Shown: piece by piece, positions 1 to 7,597 of the stretch
Layout: each line of letters begins with the position of its first letter
Position numbering within the stretch: position 1 is the first letter of the stretch
Assembly (NCBI GenBank): GCA_034120015.1
Contig: JAXEIF010000020.1
Coordinates: forward strand, 1-55,174
Reading direction: 5' to 3'
DNA length: 55,174 bases
DNA from: CALXOJ01 sp034120015
GTDB lineage: Bacteria > Spirochaetota > Spirochaetia > JAFGXN01
Translations under genes and position numbers: made by a program
The notes under the pieces: model-generated
What the model saw: only the letters and a program-made list of their open reading frames with translations
Database searches by the model: none
What the model was told of the DNA's origin: nothing

Positions 1-420
1 AACACTTCTCCCCCGAAACCGTGTGTTAATATCTTTTGAAAGAAGTTTTGCATTGCTTCCCGTAATGTACACATCGCAGTTATGGTCCACCATAAGTCCG
101 TTGACCAGATCTTCAAAACCGTCAACTTCCTGAATCTCGTCCAACAAGATATAGTAGCGTTCTTCATCCCTGAACAAAGATTTTAAATGACTGTATAATT
201 TTTCGCTGTCCCGGAAGGGTTTGTTTTTTTGGGTTTCCAGGTCGATTTTTATAATACGGTTTTCAGGAACACTGTTTTTCAAAAGCCACTCATAAAACAG
301 GGTAAAAAGCAGATAGGATTTACCGCTGCGGCGCATTCCGGTGACCACTTTGCAGACAGACCTGTCCTTATTGGCAATCAGTTGATGAAGATAAAAATCC
401 CGTTGAATTTGTTTTTCCAT
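1..420 (-). CDS. AAA family ATPase, DUF4143-type (partial, C-terminus off the window)
   Basis: The reverse strand reads open from an ATG at 420 to the window edge, giving the first 140 residues. A Walker A motif is visible (GMRRSGKSYLL, about residues 28-38), as is a Walker B motif (YYILLDEIQEV, about 93-103) and a GSNAKLLS sensor-like motif. This combination is typical of the ATP-binding proteins whose C-terminus carries DUF4143. Their function is poorly known, and they are often suggested to be toxin- or defence-like accessory ATPases. An in-frame TAG lies just upstream, so this ATG is the first possible start. No good SD sequence precedes it. Instead a perfect palindrome (430-470) and a short leader frame (430-492) sit immediately upstream. 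The family call is firm for the N-terminal half; the C-terminal domain cannot be seen. Confidence 0.85.
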   Translation of the reverse strand, partial: MEKQIQRDFYLHQLIANKDRSVCKVVTGMRRSGKSYLLFTLFYEWLLKNSVPENRIIKIDLETQKNKPFRDSEKLYSHLKSLFRDEERYYILLDEIQEVDGFEDLVNGLMVDHNCDVYITGSNAKLLSKDINTRFRGRSV

Positions 421-429
421 ACATTTATT

Positions 430-470
430 CTACTCGAAAAACTTAAAAAAATAAAGAGTTTTTCGAGTAG
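430..470. promoter_or_regulatory. Perfect 14-bp inverted repeat upstream of the AAA ATPase
   Basis: CTACTCGAAAAACT at 430-443 is matched exactly by its reverse complement at 457-470, with a 13-nt AT-rich spacer. The repeat begins 9 nt upstream of the ATPase start codon. It could be a protein-binding operator, or an RNA stem-loop in the ATPase leader controlling translation. It lacks a U-tract in either direction, so it does not look like an intrinsic terminator. Confidence 0.7.
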
Positions 471-492
471 ATAGTTTTACATACAGTGTCAT
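430..492 (-). CDS. Possible 20-codon leader peptide upstream of the AAA ATPase
   Basis: An ATG at 492 opens a 20-codon frame ending in TAG at 430-432, 9 nt before the ATPase ATG. It follows a nearly complete anti-SD match (GGAGGTGAT, reverse strand), but the GGAGG core is only 2 nt from this ATG, which is tighter than usual. The frame contains both arms of the palindrome, so its translation would open the hairpin. It may be a regulatory leader peptide or a chance frame. No homology is claimed. Confidence 0.25.
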   Translation of the reverse strand: MTLYVKLSTRKTLYFFKFFE

Positions 493-574
493 CACCTCCA
501 TTTATTTTAAACGCCGCTGATCTGACATTATTCCGGTCATTATTTTTGAAGAAATCTGTCCGACCGGCGCGCCC

Positions 575-603
575 TTGTCATCTCCCGCAAAATTTGCTAT
601 GTT
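575..603 (+). promoter_or_regulatory. Promoter of rseP (TTGTCA-N17-TATGTT)
   Basis: The -35 TTGTCA is at 575-580 and the -10 TATGTT at 598-603, with a 17-bp spacer. This places transcription start about 12 nt upstream of the rseP ATG. Confidence 0.65.
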
Positions 604-621
604 AAAGAACAGGAGTTGTGC

Positions 622-1968
622 ATGAGTTTCCTTATCGGGATTATCGGTTTGAGTGTCATGGTGCTGATTCACGAATTCGGCCATTTTCTGGCGGCGCGGA
701 TGTTCGGTGTCGAGGTGCTGAAGTTTTCCGTCGGCATGGGACCGAAGCTCTACGGCCGCAAAATCGGCAAAACCGAATATCTGATTTCGGCACTGCCGCT
801 CGGCGGTTACTGCCAGATGAAGGGCGAAGAGGATTTTGTCAAAGCGATGGAACTGAAAGCCAAAAAAATCGACGGTTCCGAAGGATCGCTTTACGGTATT
901 GCACCGTGGAAGCGGATGGTGATCGCTTTCGCCGGTCCGTTTTTCAATCTGATCTCGGCCATGCTGCTCTTTGTCATCATTAATTTAAGCGGCTACACCA
1001 TCGAAACGACCGACAACCGCCTGATTCTGGCCTCCGATTTCACGGGCAAAACCGATATGCCGGCCGATGCGGCCGGTCTGCAGACAGGCGACCGCATCAC
1101 CGCGGTCAACGGCCAACCGACCGAATATTTCTATCAGATTCTGGAAGCCGCGGCGCTTCATGCCGGTAAGGAACTGACGCTGACGGTCGACCGCCACGGC
1201 GATCTGCTGACGGTCAGTGTTACGCCGCAGCTGAATCCGAAAACGGGTGCCGGTGTCATCGGTATTTTCAGTTTTCAACCGGCGGAAATCGACAAAGTGC
1301 GGACCGGTTCGCCCGCCTACGAAGCGGGACTGCGGCCGGGCGATGTCATTATCCAGATTAACGGCTCTCCGGTTGCCCACTCCCTCGATCTGCAAAAAGC
1401 GCTGTCGGCGCCGCAGGCAGGCGGCAAAGCGGCGGTAACGGTCAGCCGCGGCGGCGATGTTCAAACGCTGACGCTCTTTTTCGACCCGGCGGAACGCCGT
1501 GCTCCCGGCTTTTCTTTAAAAACACTGCGCATTCCCTCCGAACGGATGCCGTTTGGCAAAGCGGTTGCCGGCGGGCTGACCGAACCGTTTTCCATTATCG
1601 TGCAGCAAATCAAATCGTTTGCGGTTTTAAATCAGGTCGATCTCAACAGTGCCCTGCAGGGGCCGGTGCGTATTACCGCCATGATCGGCGACAGCGTGCT
1701 TTATTCCTTCGGACTCAGCATTAAAGACGGATTTATGTACACTTTCCGCATTATTGCAGTCATCAGCGTCATTCTCTTTTTTATGAACCTGCTGCCGATT
1801 CCGGCCTTGGACGGCGGTCTGATTCTGATTTCGCTGATCGAAACGGTGATCCGGCGGCCGCTGCCGCCTAAGACGCTCTCGATTTATCAGACGGTCGGTG
1901 TCTTTGTGATTATTCTGCTGTCGATTCTGGTTCTGACCAACGAGTTTATTTTTTACGCACGGCAGTAA
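622..1968 (+). CDS. rseP: Site-2 intramembrane zinc metalloprotease RseP
   Basis: A 448-residue membrane protease of the M50B family, which cleaves transmembrane segments of anti-sigma factors or signal-peptide remnants within the membrane. The zinc-binding HEFGH motif is at residues 17-21 in the first membrane helix. The third ligand motif NLLPIPALDGG, with D397, lies in the C-terminal membrane region. Two PDZ domains lie between (about 120-200 and 210-290), as in the E. coli type. The ATG at 622 is preferred because AGGAG at 611-615 is ideally spaced; a TTG two codons upstream has no such site. A promoter lies just upstream. The exported WD40-like gene follows after 12 nt and is probably cotranscribed. 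The substrate cannot be told from the window. Confidence 0.93.
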   Translation: MSFLIGIIGLSVMVLIHEFGHFLAARMFGVEVLKFSVGMGPKLYGRKIGKTEYLISALPLGGYCQMKGEEDFVKAMELKAKKIDGSEGSLYGIAPWKRMVIAFAGPFFNLISAMLLFVIINLSGYTIETTDNRLILASDFTGKTDMPADAAGLQTGDRITAVNGQPTEYFYQILEAAALHAGKELTLTVDRHGDLLTVSVTPQLNPKTGAGVIGIFSFQPAEIDKVRTGSPAYEAGLRPGDVIIQINGSPVAHSLDLQKALSAPQAGGKAAVTVSRGGDVQTLTLFFDPAERRAPGFSLKTLRIPSERMPFGKAVAGGLTEPFSIIVQQIKSFAVLNQVDLNSALQGPVRITAMIGDSVLYSFGLSIKDGFMYTFRIIAVISVILFFMNLLPIPALDGGLILISLIETVIRRPLPPKTLSIYQTVGVFVIILLSILVLTNEFIFYARQ

Positions 1969-1980
1969 CGGGGAGGAAGG

Positions 1981-3876
1981 ATGAAAGATTTTTTTCTGCG
2001 TCTGGCAGTGATTCTCTGTACGGCGGGTCTGTTTGCCGAGGAGCCTCTTCTCAACCACACCGGCAACATCAACGCCCTGGCTTTTGACAAAGAAACGCAA
2101 CTGCTGTATTCGGCCGGTGAAGACGGGTTTCTCAAAATTTGGGATACAAAGGCGCTTGATATGAAGGGCTCTTTTTCCGTCAGCGATGTGCCTCTGACAA
2201 ATCTGATAATCAGCACGCAGTCGCGGCGCATGGTTCTGACCGAACGGCGCGGACCGTCCCGCTACGGTCTTCTGCTGCGCAACACGGATACGGGAGAAGC
2301 GTTGGGAAGAGTGTTTATCGAAAGCCGCATCAACCGGGTGGCCTTCTCTCCCTCGGGGAAAATGGTGATTGTCGCGCAGGATCAAAAAGACTCGCTTCTG
2401 TTTTTCGATACCGAAACGCTGAACCGTATCGTGTTGCCGTTTCAGGTGACCGAGCCGGTGCTCGATTTCTACATCAACGACCAGGAAACCGCTTTTCTGG
2501 CGCTGACAAAAAGCGGCACAATCTTCTATTATAATCTCCAGGACAACAAGGTCATCAAATCACTGAAAGGGCCTCAGAATCCTCAGTCGCCGTACATTCT
2601 TCCCGGCGGCAATTATCTTCTGGTCCGCAACGGAATCAGACTCAACCTGGTCAGTCTTGCCAACGGAAAAGTGATTAACTCGACCGATCTGCCCGATGAG
2701 AATATCCGGCTGGTCGCACCTCAAGCCATCGGCGCCGTCTCCTGCTGCACGGAAACGGCGCGGGAGCTGATTCTCTACACCTGGAATTACCGCAAAACAG
2801 GCGAGATTTTTATGCCGACGCACATCATCCGCAATCCGGAACCGACATCGGCGGTGATTCAGGCCGGCGATACTTTTTTTCTCGGTTACCGCACCGGATC
2901 GGTGTCCTTTCTCGGCAGCGACAGCCGCAATATTCCCGTCTCGTCGGTTTTCATTCCCGAACCGCTGGGCGACATTGCCGTTGCCGGCAAAACGGTTTAT
3001 GCCGTTACCGACCGTCAGGTGCATTCCATCAATGCCGAAACCAAGGCCGTCACCAAGGTTCCGCCGCTCAATCCGCTCGGACGCACGGCCTACCTCTATC
3101 CGGTGGGCAACGATCTGATCCTGCTGGCAACCGATAAGAACGGTTCGCAGCTGACCCGGATCGAAGGCGGCAGCGGTTTCACGCAGGCAACCGCCTCTTT
3201 TGATAAACCGGTCGTCTCGATGCTCGATAACGGCGAACTGCTGACGGTGTTCTTTTCCGACCGCACACTGCGGCTTTTGGACCGTGCGACTCTCGCCGAA
3301 AAGAAGACACTGCCGCAGAAAGTATCGCGGCTGCTTTACGTATCGGCCGACACCGTTTACGTTTTGCAGAAAGACTCTTCGTCGAACCGCAACCGTGTGG
3401 CGGAAATCGACATCGAAACGGAACGGCTGACGACAACCGCGTTAACGGTGCCGGAGGCCTACCGCCTTTACAACCCGAACAACAGTCCGCAGCTGACACT
3501 GATGACCCGGGAAAAATCGGGTTCGGGTGAATCGTTTTCTTTCTATAATATCGGTTTAAATAAACCGTATTCGACACAGCTTCTGTGGACAACGGCTCTG
3601 CCGGCTGCACGGCTCAACGGTTTCCGGTTGGGCGATACCTTTTTTTCGATTATCGAAAAGAAGCAGGTGGGCACTTTTGCCGGCAGTAAAGACAGCGACG
3701 AAATGCCGCTGCCGATTTTCACGCTGTCACGTCCCGCAAAAAAAGTTGTCGAAGGCGAATCGGAATTTTATATTTTGAATACGGATGATACGGTCTCCGT
3801 TTACGACAAAAATGCGCTGGAACCGAAAGGTCTGATGTTTGTCTCGCAGGGACAGTTGCAGTATTTCCCGAACTAG
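1981..3876 (+). CDS. Exported WD40-like beta-propeller protein
   Basis: A 631-residue protein with a Sec-type signal peptide (about residues 1-19, ending LFA before EEPL) and a classical WD repeat next to it (HTGNINALAF ... SAGEDGFLKIWD, about 26-58). Further beta-rich repeats run through the rest and suggest one or two propellers. No catalytic motif is visible, so it is probably a periplasmic or surface scaffold. A strong SD (GGAGGAAGG, 1972-1980) precedes the ATG, and the gene lies 12 nt after rseP, suggesting one operon. Only the first repeat matches the WD40 consensus well. The later repeats could be PQQ- or YVTN-like. The specific role is unknown. Confidence 0.7.
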   Translation: MKDFFLRLAVILCTAGLFAEEPLLNHTGNINALAFDKETQLLYSAGEDGFLKIWDTKALDMKGSFSVSDVPLTNLIISTQSRRMVLTERRGPSRYGLLLRNTDTGEALGRVFIESRINRVAFSPSGKMVIVAQDQKDSLLFFDTETLNRIVLPFQVTEPVLDFYINDQETAFLALTKSGTIFYYNLQDNKVIKSLKGPQNPQSPYILPGGNYLLVRNGIRLNLVSLANGKVINSTDLPDENIRLVAPQAIGAVSCCTETARELILYTWNYRKTGEIFMPTHIIRNPEPTSAVIQAGDTFFLGYRTGSVSFLGSDSRNIPVSSVFIPEPLGDIAVAGKTVYAVTDRQVHSINAETKAVTKVPPLNPLGRTAYLYPVGNDLILLATDKNGSQLTRIEGGSGFTQATASFDKPVVSMLDNGELLTVFFSDRTLRLLDRATLAEKKTLPQKVSRLLYVSADTVYVLQKDSSSNRNRVAEIDIETERLTTTALTVPEAYRLYNPNNSPQLTLMTREKSGSGESFSFYNIGLNKPYSTQLLWTTALPAARLNGFRLGDTFFSIIEKKQVGTFAGSKDSDEMPLPIFTLSRPAKKVVEGESEFYILNTDDTVSVYDKNALEPKGLMFVSQGQLQYFPN

Positions 3877-3931
3877 CGGAGGCCTGCGGCAAGGCTGCCG
3901 TTCGGAAAACAGCGGCGGATGACGGTCGCTG

Positions 3932-5287
3932 TCAGTTCTCGCCGGCGACCGCTTCGAAGCGGACAAATTCGGGAATAAAATTCAGGGTAATGGTATCGGT
4001 TGCGCCGTTTCGGTTTTTGGCAACGATGACTTTGGTCGGCAAAATTTTAGTCTGATTTTCGTTCTCATCCTGTTTGGTCACCCGCGGACGGTGAAGCAGC
4101 ATAACAACATCGGCGTCCTGTTCAATCGAACCCGAATCACGCAGATTGGAAAGCAGCGGCTCTTTTTCATCCGTCTTTTCCGATTCGCGCGACAGCTGTG
4201 CCAATACAATCAGCGGAATACCCAACTCACGTGCCAGAGATTTCAATCCGCGTGAAATTTCACCGACCACTTCATGCCGGGGTCTGATTCCGGCGTTTTC
4301 CAGAGTAATCAGACCGATGTAATCGATAAAAATGACTTTGACGTCGAACTTTTTTTTCATCATCCGTGCCGTCGCTTTAATATCGAGAAAATTCATATTC
4401 GGCTCGGCACAAATATAGAACGGCTTGCGGTGAATCATTGACGATGTGGTGTAAATCTTTTTCAGATCGTCTTCCTGCATCCGCTGCGGACGTTTGACAC
4501 GTCCCATCGGTACCCGCGATTCGGCAGCCAGAATCCGGCGCATAATATCGGGGGCGCTCATTTCCAACGAAAAAAAACCGACGGGAATATCTTTGTGAAT
4601 AGCCATATTCATCGCCATCGAAATGGCAAAGGCGGTTTTTCCGATTGACGGCCGCGCTCCGATAATAATGACTTCGGTTTCTTTAAAACCGGTCGTCAGC
4701 TCATCCAATGCGGAATAACCGGATTCGATTCCGTCGTACAGCTGCAGAGAATTGATTTTCGACTCGATATCTTCAACCAGTCCGAACAGTACATCGTGCA
4801 TTGTATGCACGCCGCCGTCGGTATTTTTCAGGGAAAAACGGGAAAACTGCTGGTCGAGATTTTCGACAACCTCACCGACAGACTGACTGATATCGTGCGA
4901 TTCCTTAATGACTTCGTGTCCGAAACGAATGAGATCGCGCCGCAACGCACATTCATATACCAAATCGCAGTAAAACTCGACGTTGGCAACGGTCGGTACG
5001 GCCTGCGGCAGTGACGTGACAAAGGCCACGCCGCCGCACCGTTCCAACAGACCTTTTTTGCGGAGGATTTCCGTAACGGAAAGCTGGTCGATGGCTGTGC
5101 CGGATTCGTTCATTTCGCGCATAACGGTATATAAAGTCTGGTGCCGATCCGAATAAAACGATTCGGGTTTTACCTTATTCTCGATACGCTCGAAAATAGG
5201 ACGTCCTTCGAGCAGAATGGCGCCCAAAATCGCCTTTTCGGCTTCTTCCCTGTAAATCGGCATCGAATCGGGCAGTCTTTCTTCCAT
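3932..5287 (-). CDS. dnaB: Replicative DNA helicase DnaB
   Basis: A 451-residue hexameric 5'-3' helicase that unwinds DNA at the replication fork. The N-terminal DnaB domain (about 10-115) is followed by a RecA-like domain with Walker A GARPSIGKTAFA, the Walker B stretch VKVIFIDYIGL and the late motif SGSIEQDADVVMLLHR. Length and architecture are normal and no intein is present. It is the last gene of the rpsF-ssb-rpsR-rplI-dnaB cluster, separated from rplI by 71 nt containing a possible attenuator hairpin. GGAGG precedes the ATG. Its 3' end is convergent with the WD40-like gene. Confidence 0.96.
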   Translation of the reverse strand: MEERLPDSMPIYREEAEKAILGAILLEGRPIFERIENKVKPESFYSDRHQTLYTVMREMNESGTAIDQLSVTEILRKKGLLERCGGVAFVTSLPQAVPTVANVEFYCDLVYECALRRDLIRFGHEVIKESHDISQSVGEVVENLDQQFSRFSLKNTDGGVHTMHDVLFGLVEDIESKINSLQLYDGIESGYSALDELTTGFKETEVIIIGARPSIGKTAFAISMAMNMAIHKDIPVGFFSLEMSAPDIMRRILAAESRVPMGRVKRPQRMQEDDLKKIYTTSSMIHRKPFYICAEPNMNFLDIKATARMMKKKFDVKVIFIDYIGLITLENAGIRPRHEVVGEISRGLKSLARELGIPLIVLAQLSRESEKTDEKEPLLSNLRDSGSIEQDADVVMLLHRPRVTKQDENENQTKILPTKVIVAKNRNGATDTITLNFIPEFVRFEAVAGEN

Positions 5288-5313
5288 TATATAATCCTCC
5301 GCAAAAGAAAAGA

Positions 5314-5338
5314 AAACCGGATCGCAGTGACCCGGTTT
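5314..5338 (-). terminator. Possible attenuator or terminator between rplI and dnaB
   Basis: On the reverse strand AAACCGG and CCGGTTT form a 7-bp stem around an 11-nt loop, followed by a short U-rich stretch (TCTTTTC). The stem is modest, so partial termination that lowers dnaB expression relative to the ribosomal genes is more likely than full termination. Confidence 0.4.
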
Positions 5339-5358
5339 CCGTAAAATATGAAACTGTC

Positions 5359-5853
5359 TTATTCGGCAGCCGGCTCTTCGGCGGGAGCTTCGACCGCTTC
5401 GGCTTCTTTCCCGTCCGTCACCGAAAACTTCAGAACGGCTGTCTGGTCTTCGTACAGGCGGATTTTTGCCGTGTAGTGACCGACCGCCTTGATGGCGTGC
5501 TCGGGAAGATCGATTCGTTTGCGTTCGACGTTGATTCCGGCTTTCAGCAGTTCGTCGGCCAGCGTCGCATTGCTGACGGAACCGAACAGTTTGCCGTTTT
5601 CACCGACGGAAACTTTGATTTTCAGATCCATCGCTTCGATCTTTTCTTTTGTCGACCGCGACTGTTCGCGTTTTTCGGCCTTACGCTTTTCGATAGCGGA
5701 CTGTCTTTCTTTCAGTACTGCCAATGCCGACTTTGTGCAGATAACGGCAAAACCGCGCGGCAACAGATAATTGCGGGCATATCCTCTTTTGACGTCGACA
5801 ATATCGCCTTCTTCTCCCAATCCGGGTACATCTTCAAATAAAATGATTTTCAT
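5359..5853 (-). CDS. rplI: 50S ribosomal protein L9 (bL9)
   Basis: A 164-residue L9. The N-terminal signature is clear (DVPGLGEEGDIVDVKRGYARNYLLPRG, given here as two overlapping halves DVPGLGEEGDIVDVKRG and RGYARNYLLPRG), followed by a charged connecting helix and a C-terminal RNA-binding domain. It is slightly longer than the common ~150 residues because of an acidic Ala/Glu-rich tail (about residues 147-164). It sits 20 nt after rpsR in the rpsF operon, with GGAG before the ATG. Confidence 0.96.
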   Translation of the reverse strand: MKIILFEDVPGLGEEGDIVDVKRGYARNYLLPRGFAVICTKSALAVLKERQSAIEKRKAEKREQSRSTKEKIEAMDLKIKVSVGENGKLFGSVSNATLADELLKAGINVERKRIDLPEHAIKAVGHYTAKIRLYEDQTAVLKFSVTDGKEAEAVEAPAEEPAAE

Positions 5854-5873
5854 TCCGTTGTCTCCTTACCCGA

Positions 5874-6152
5874 TTATTTTTTTGCGAACGGCAGATAAGC
5901 CAAAACGCGGGCTTTTTTGATTTCCTGAGCCAGCATTCTCTGATGCTTGTCGCAGGTTCCCGTAATGCGGCGGGGTAAAATTTTTCCCCGTTCCGTAACC
6001 GATCTTTTCAGCGATTCCGGATCCTTATAGTCGGCTTTTGTTCCGTTTGCACAGAAACGGCATACTTTTTTTCTGAAAAAAGCCTTTCCGGCTCCGCCCT
6101 TTATCCCTTTCTTCGGATCGTCTTTATCCGAAAAATTCATCTTATCATCCAT
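5874..6152 (-). CDS. rpsR: 30S ribosomal protein S18 (bS18)
   Basis: A 92-residue S18, the partner of S6 on the 30S platform. It retains the cysteines of the zinc-binding (C+) form: CRFC near the N-terminus and GTCDKHQ in the middle. The end ARVLAYLPF is typical. The N-terminal extension (about residues 1-28) is charged and glycine-rich. It lies between ssb and rplI in the operon. Confidence 0.95.
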   Translation of the reverse strand: MDDKMNFSDKDDPKKGIKGGAGKAFFRKKVCRFCANGTKADYKDPESLKRSVTERGKILPRRITGTCDKHQRMLAQEIKKARVLAYLPFAKK

Positions 6153-6167
6153 AACTAATAAATCTCC

Positions 6168-6665
6168 TTAAAACGGAATATCATCTTCGAAATCGTTGGT
6201 TGCCGAATCGTTGCCGGCCGGCTGATACTGAAAGCGGTTTCCGGCAGGTGCCGCATAACCGTTGTTTGCCTGAGGCGCGGAAGGAGCCGGACTGTAAGCG
6301 GGAGCCGTGCTGTCACCGTAATTGCCGCCTCCGGCGTTACCGCCGAGCAGCTGAATTCCGGTCGCCGCAATTTCCACTTTACTCTTTTTCTGTCCGTCCT
6401 GTTCCCACCGGCTTTGTCTCAATTCGCCTTCAACAGCAACCTGTTTTCCTTTTCGAAGATAGGTACTCAGCGATTCGGCCTGTTTTCCCCAAAGCACGAT
6501 ATCGAAAAATCCGGTTTCTTCTTCCCACTGTCCTTCCGCCGACCTCTTATTGCGGTTAACGGCCAGTGAAAAACGGCCGACACAGGCGCCGCCGTTGGTA
6601 TACCGTAATTCGATGTCTCTGGTTAAACGACCGACCAGAATAACATGATTGATGTCGCTCGCCAT
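6168..6665 (-). CDS. ssb: Single-stranded DNA-binding protein SSB
   Basis: A 165-residue SSB. The OB fold opens with NHVILVGRLTRDIELRYT and continues through FDIVLWGKQAE and YLRKGKQVAVEGELR. A Gly/Pro/Ala-rich linker follows, then the acidic tip DDIPF that recruits partner proteins. The start at 6665 (MASDINHV) is chosen because AAGGAG lies 6-7 nt upstream; an ATG 10 codons earlier would overlap rpsF and has no better site. It sits between rpsF and rpsR. Confidence 0.96.
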   Translation of the reverse strand: MASDINHVILVGRLTRDIELRYTNGGACVGRFSLAVNRNKRSAEGQWEEETGFFDIVLWGKQAESLSTYLRKGKQVAVEGELRQSRWEQDGQKKSKVEIAATGIQLLGGNAGGGNYGDSTAPAYSPAPSAPQANNGYAAPAGNRFQYQPAGNDSATNDFEDDIPF

Positions 6666-6675
6666 CCGACACTCC

Positions 6676-6957
6676 TTAGTTTTCTTTGCGAACAAAGAGA
6701 TATTTCAGAATGTCACCTGAAATGTTAAAAATCTTTTCCATCGGCAGAATCGAAGCGGGATTCGCCGTCATTTCAAAATAGTAATAGTGAGCTTTGGTCT
6801 GTTTTTTGACCGGATAAGCCGTTGTGCGGATTCCCAAATCATCTTCTTTGGTTATCGTTGCACCCGCTTTCGTAAACTCATCTTTCACTTTCTGAAGACC
6901 GGCTTTAAAGGATTCCTCGTTCTGAGAGAAAAGAAAAGTAACCTCGTATGCGTTCAT
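6676..6957 (-). CDS. rpsF: 30S ribosomal protein S6 (bS6)
   Basis: A 93-residue S6, first gene of the rpsF-ssb-rpsR-rplI-dnaB operon. It has the expected NAYEVTFLFS start, the KAHYYYFEMTANPASI core and a YLFVRKEN end. The start at 6957 is preceded by AAGGAGGG. A longer frame from 7047 would start upstream of the mapped promoter and is rejected. Expression probably depends on the leader at 6958-7012, which can hide the SD sequence. Confidence 0.96.
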   Translation of the reverse strand: MNAYEVTFLFSQNEESFKAGLQKVKDEFTKAGATITKEDDLGIRTTAYPVKKQTKAHYYYFEMTANPASILPMEKIFNISGDILKYLFVRKEN

Positions 6958-7012
6958 AGACCCTCCTTTCGGACTGAATTTTTTCTGATCTGCACAGGCA
7001 GATAAAGAGGTC
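6958..7012 (-). promoter_or_regulatory. Structured rpsF leader, candidate S6:S18 autoregulatory element
   Basis: The predicted transcript starts near 7012. Its first bases GACCTC (7012-7007) can pair with GAGGGTC (6965-6959), which includes the SD sequence, leaving one bulged G. Inside lies a perfect hairpin, ATCTGC-CTGT-GCAGAT (7003-6988). Many bacteria carry an S6:S18-binding RNA in this position that represses the operon. The position and SD pairing fit, but I could not place the bulged CCG signature of that motif with certainty. Confidence 0.45.
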
Positions 7013-7018
7013 ATTTTG

Positions 7019-7047
7019 ATTATAGGAATATTTCCTTTTTTTGTCAA
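7019..7047 (-). promoter_or_regulatory. Consensus promoter of the rpsF operon (TTGACA-N17-TATAAT)
   Basis: Read on the reverse strand, TTGACA is at 7047-7042 and TATAAT at 7024-7019 with a 17-bp spacer, a perfect sigma-70 type match. It drives rpsF, ssb, rpsR, rplI and probably dnaB. Confidence 0.9.
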
Positions 7048-7079
7048 GCGACAGCCCTATTCTACCGACAAAAGAGTAT

Positions 7080-7520
7080 ATGGCTTCGAGAACAAAAAAC
7101 GATGAAAAAACTTATTTTCTGAACAGCCTGCTGGCACTGATTCACGACTCTCTTTATTTCGAACTGACGGACAATCCTTATGCGGGGAAAATGTTTGACG
7201 AACTGATCTTTTGCGCAAAGCAGGCATCCGAGATGGATGCTGCCGTTTCCATCGAAAACAAAAACAACGCCACACTGAAACAGCTGCGCAATTTACTGAA
7301 ACTTCATCTGGACATTAAAGATACGGCTCATGATCTGCTCGAATCGATACCCGATGCCTTCAGCCAGGAAGAGCGGGAACTGCTGGCTCAAATCGCCGAT
7401 ACTCAGGACAGTGCCGCCACCGGACTGACAGTCAAACTGCGGCAGTGTAAAGAACTGATTGACGGAAACAACTGTCTGTCGAATATCGAAATCAATCTTC
7501 TGCTTTCCGATTCCAATTAA
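7080..7520 (+). CDS. Small hypothetical protein, helical
   Basis: A 146-residue acidic protein predicted to be almost entirely alpha-helical, with no signal peptide or membrane segment. I do not recognise a family. It starts at an ATG preceded only by a weak AAAGAG; an upstream in-frame TTG overlaps the rpsF -35 box and is less likely. It is divergent from the rpsF operon and 77 nt upstream of the phosphofructokinase gene. Codon use resembles its neighbours and no larger frame competes, so it is probably real. It might be cotranscribed with the downstream genes. Confidence 0.6.
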   Translation: MASRTKNDEKTYFLNSLLALIHDSLYFELTDNPYAGKMFDELIFCAKQASEMDAAVSIENKNNATLKQLRNLLKLHLDIKDTAHDLLESIPDAFSQEERELLAQIADTQDSAATGLTVKLRQCKELIDGNNCLSNIEINLLLSDSN

Positions 7521-7597
7521 TAAATTCAAAAAAAGGACTTTCTTTTTTTCTCTCTATCGATTATCATAATATAAGATTTCATTTTCCGGAGAAAAAC

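Noticed and set aside
1627..2385. 252-codon open frame on the - strand
   Set aside because: It spans the end of rseP and the start of the WD40-like gene in antisense; His/Gln/Arg-rich, with no start signal.
3887..3900. Small hairpin CGGCA-AGGC-TGCCG after the WD40-like gene
   Set aside because: A short stem without a T-tract in either direction; not convincing as a terminator.
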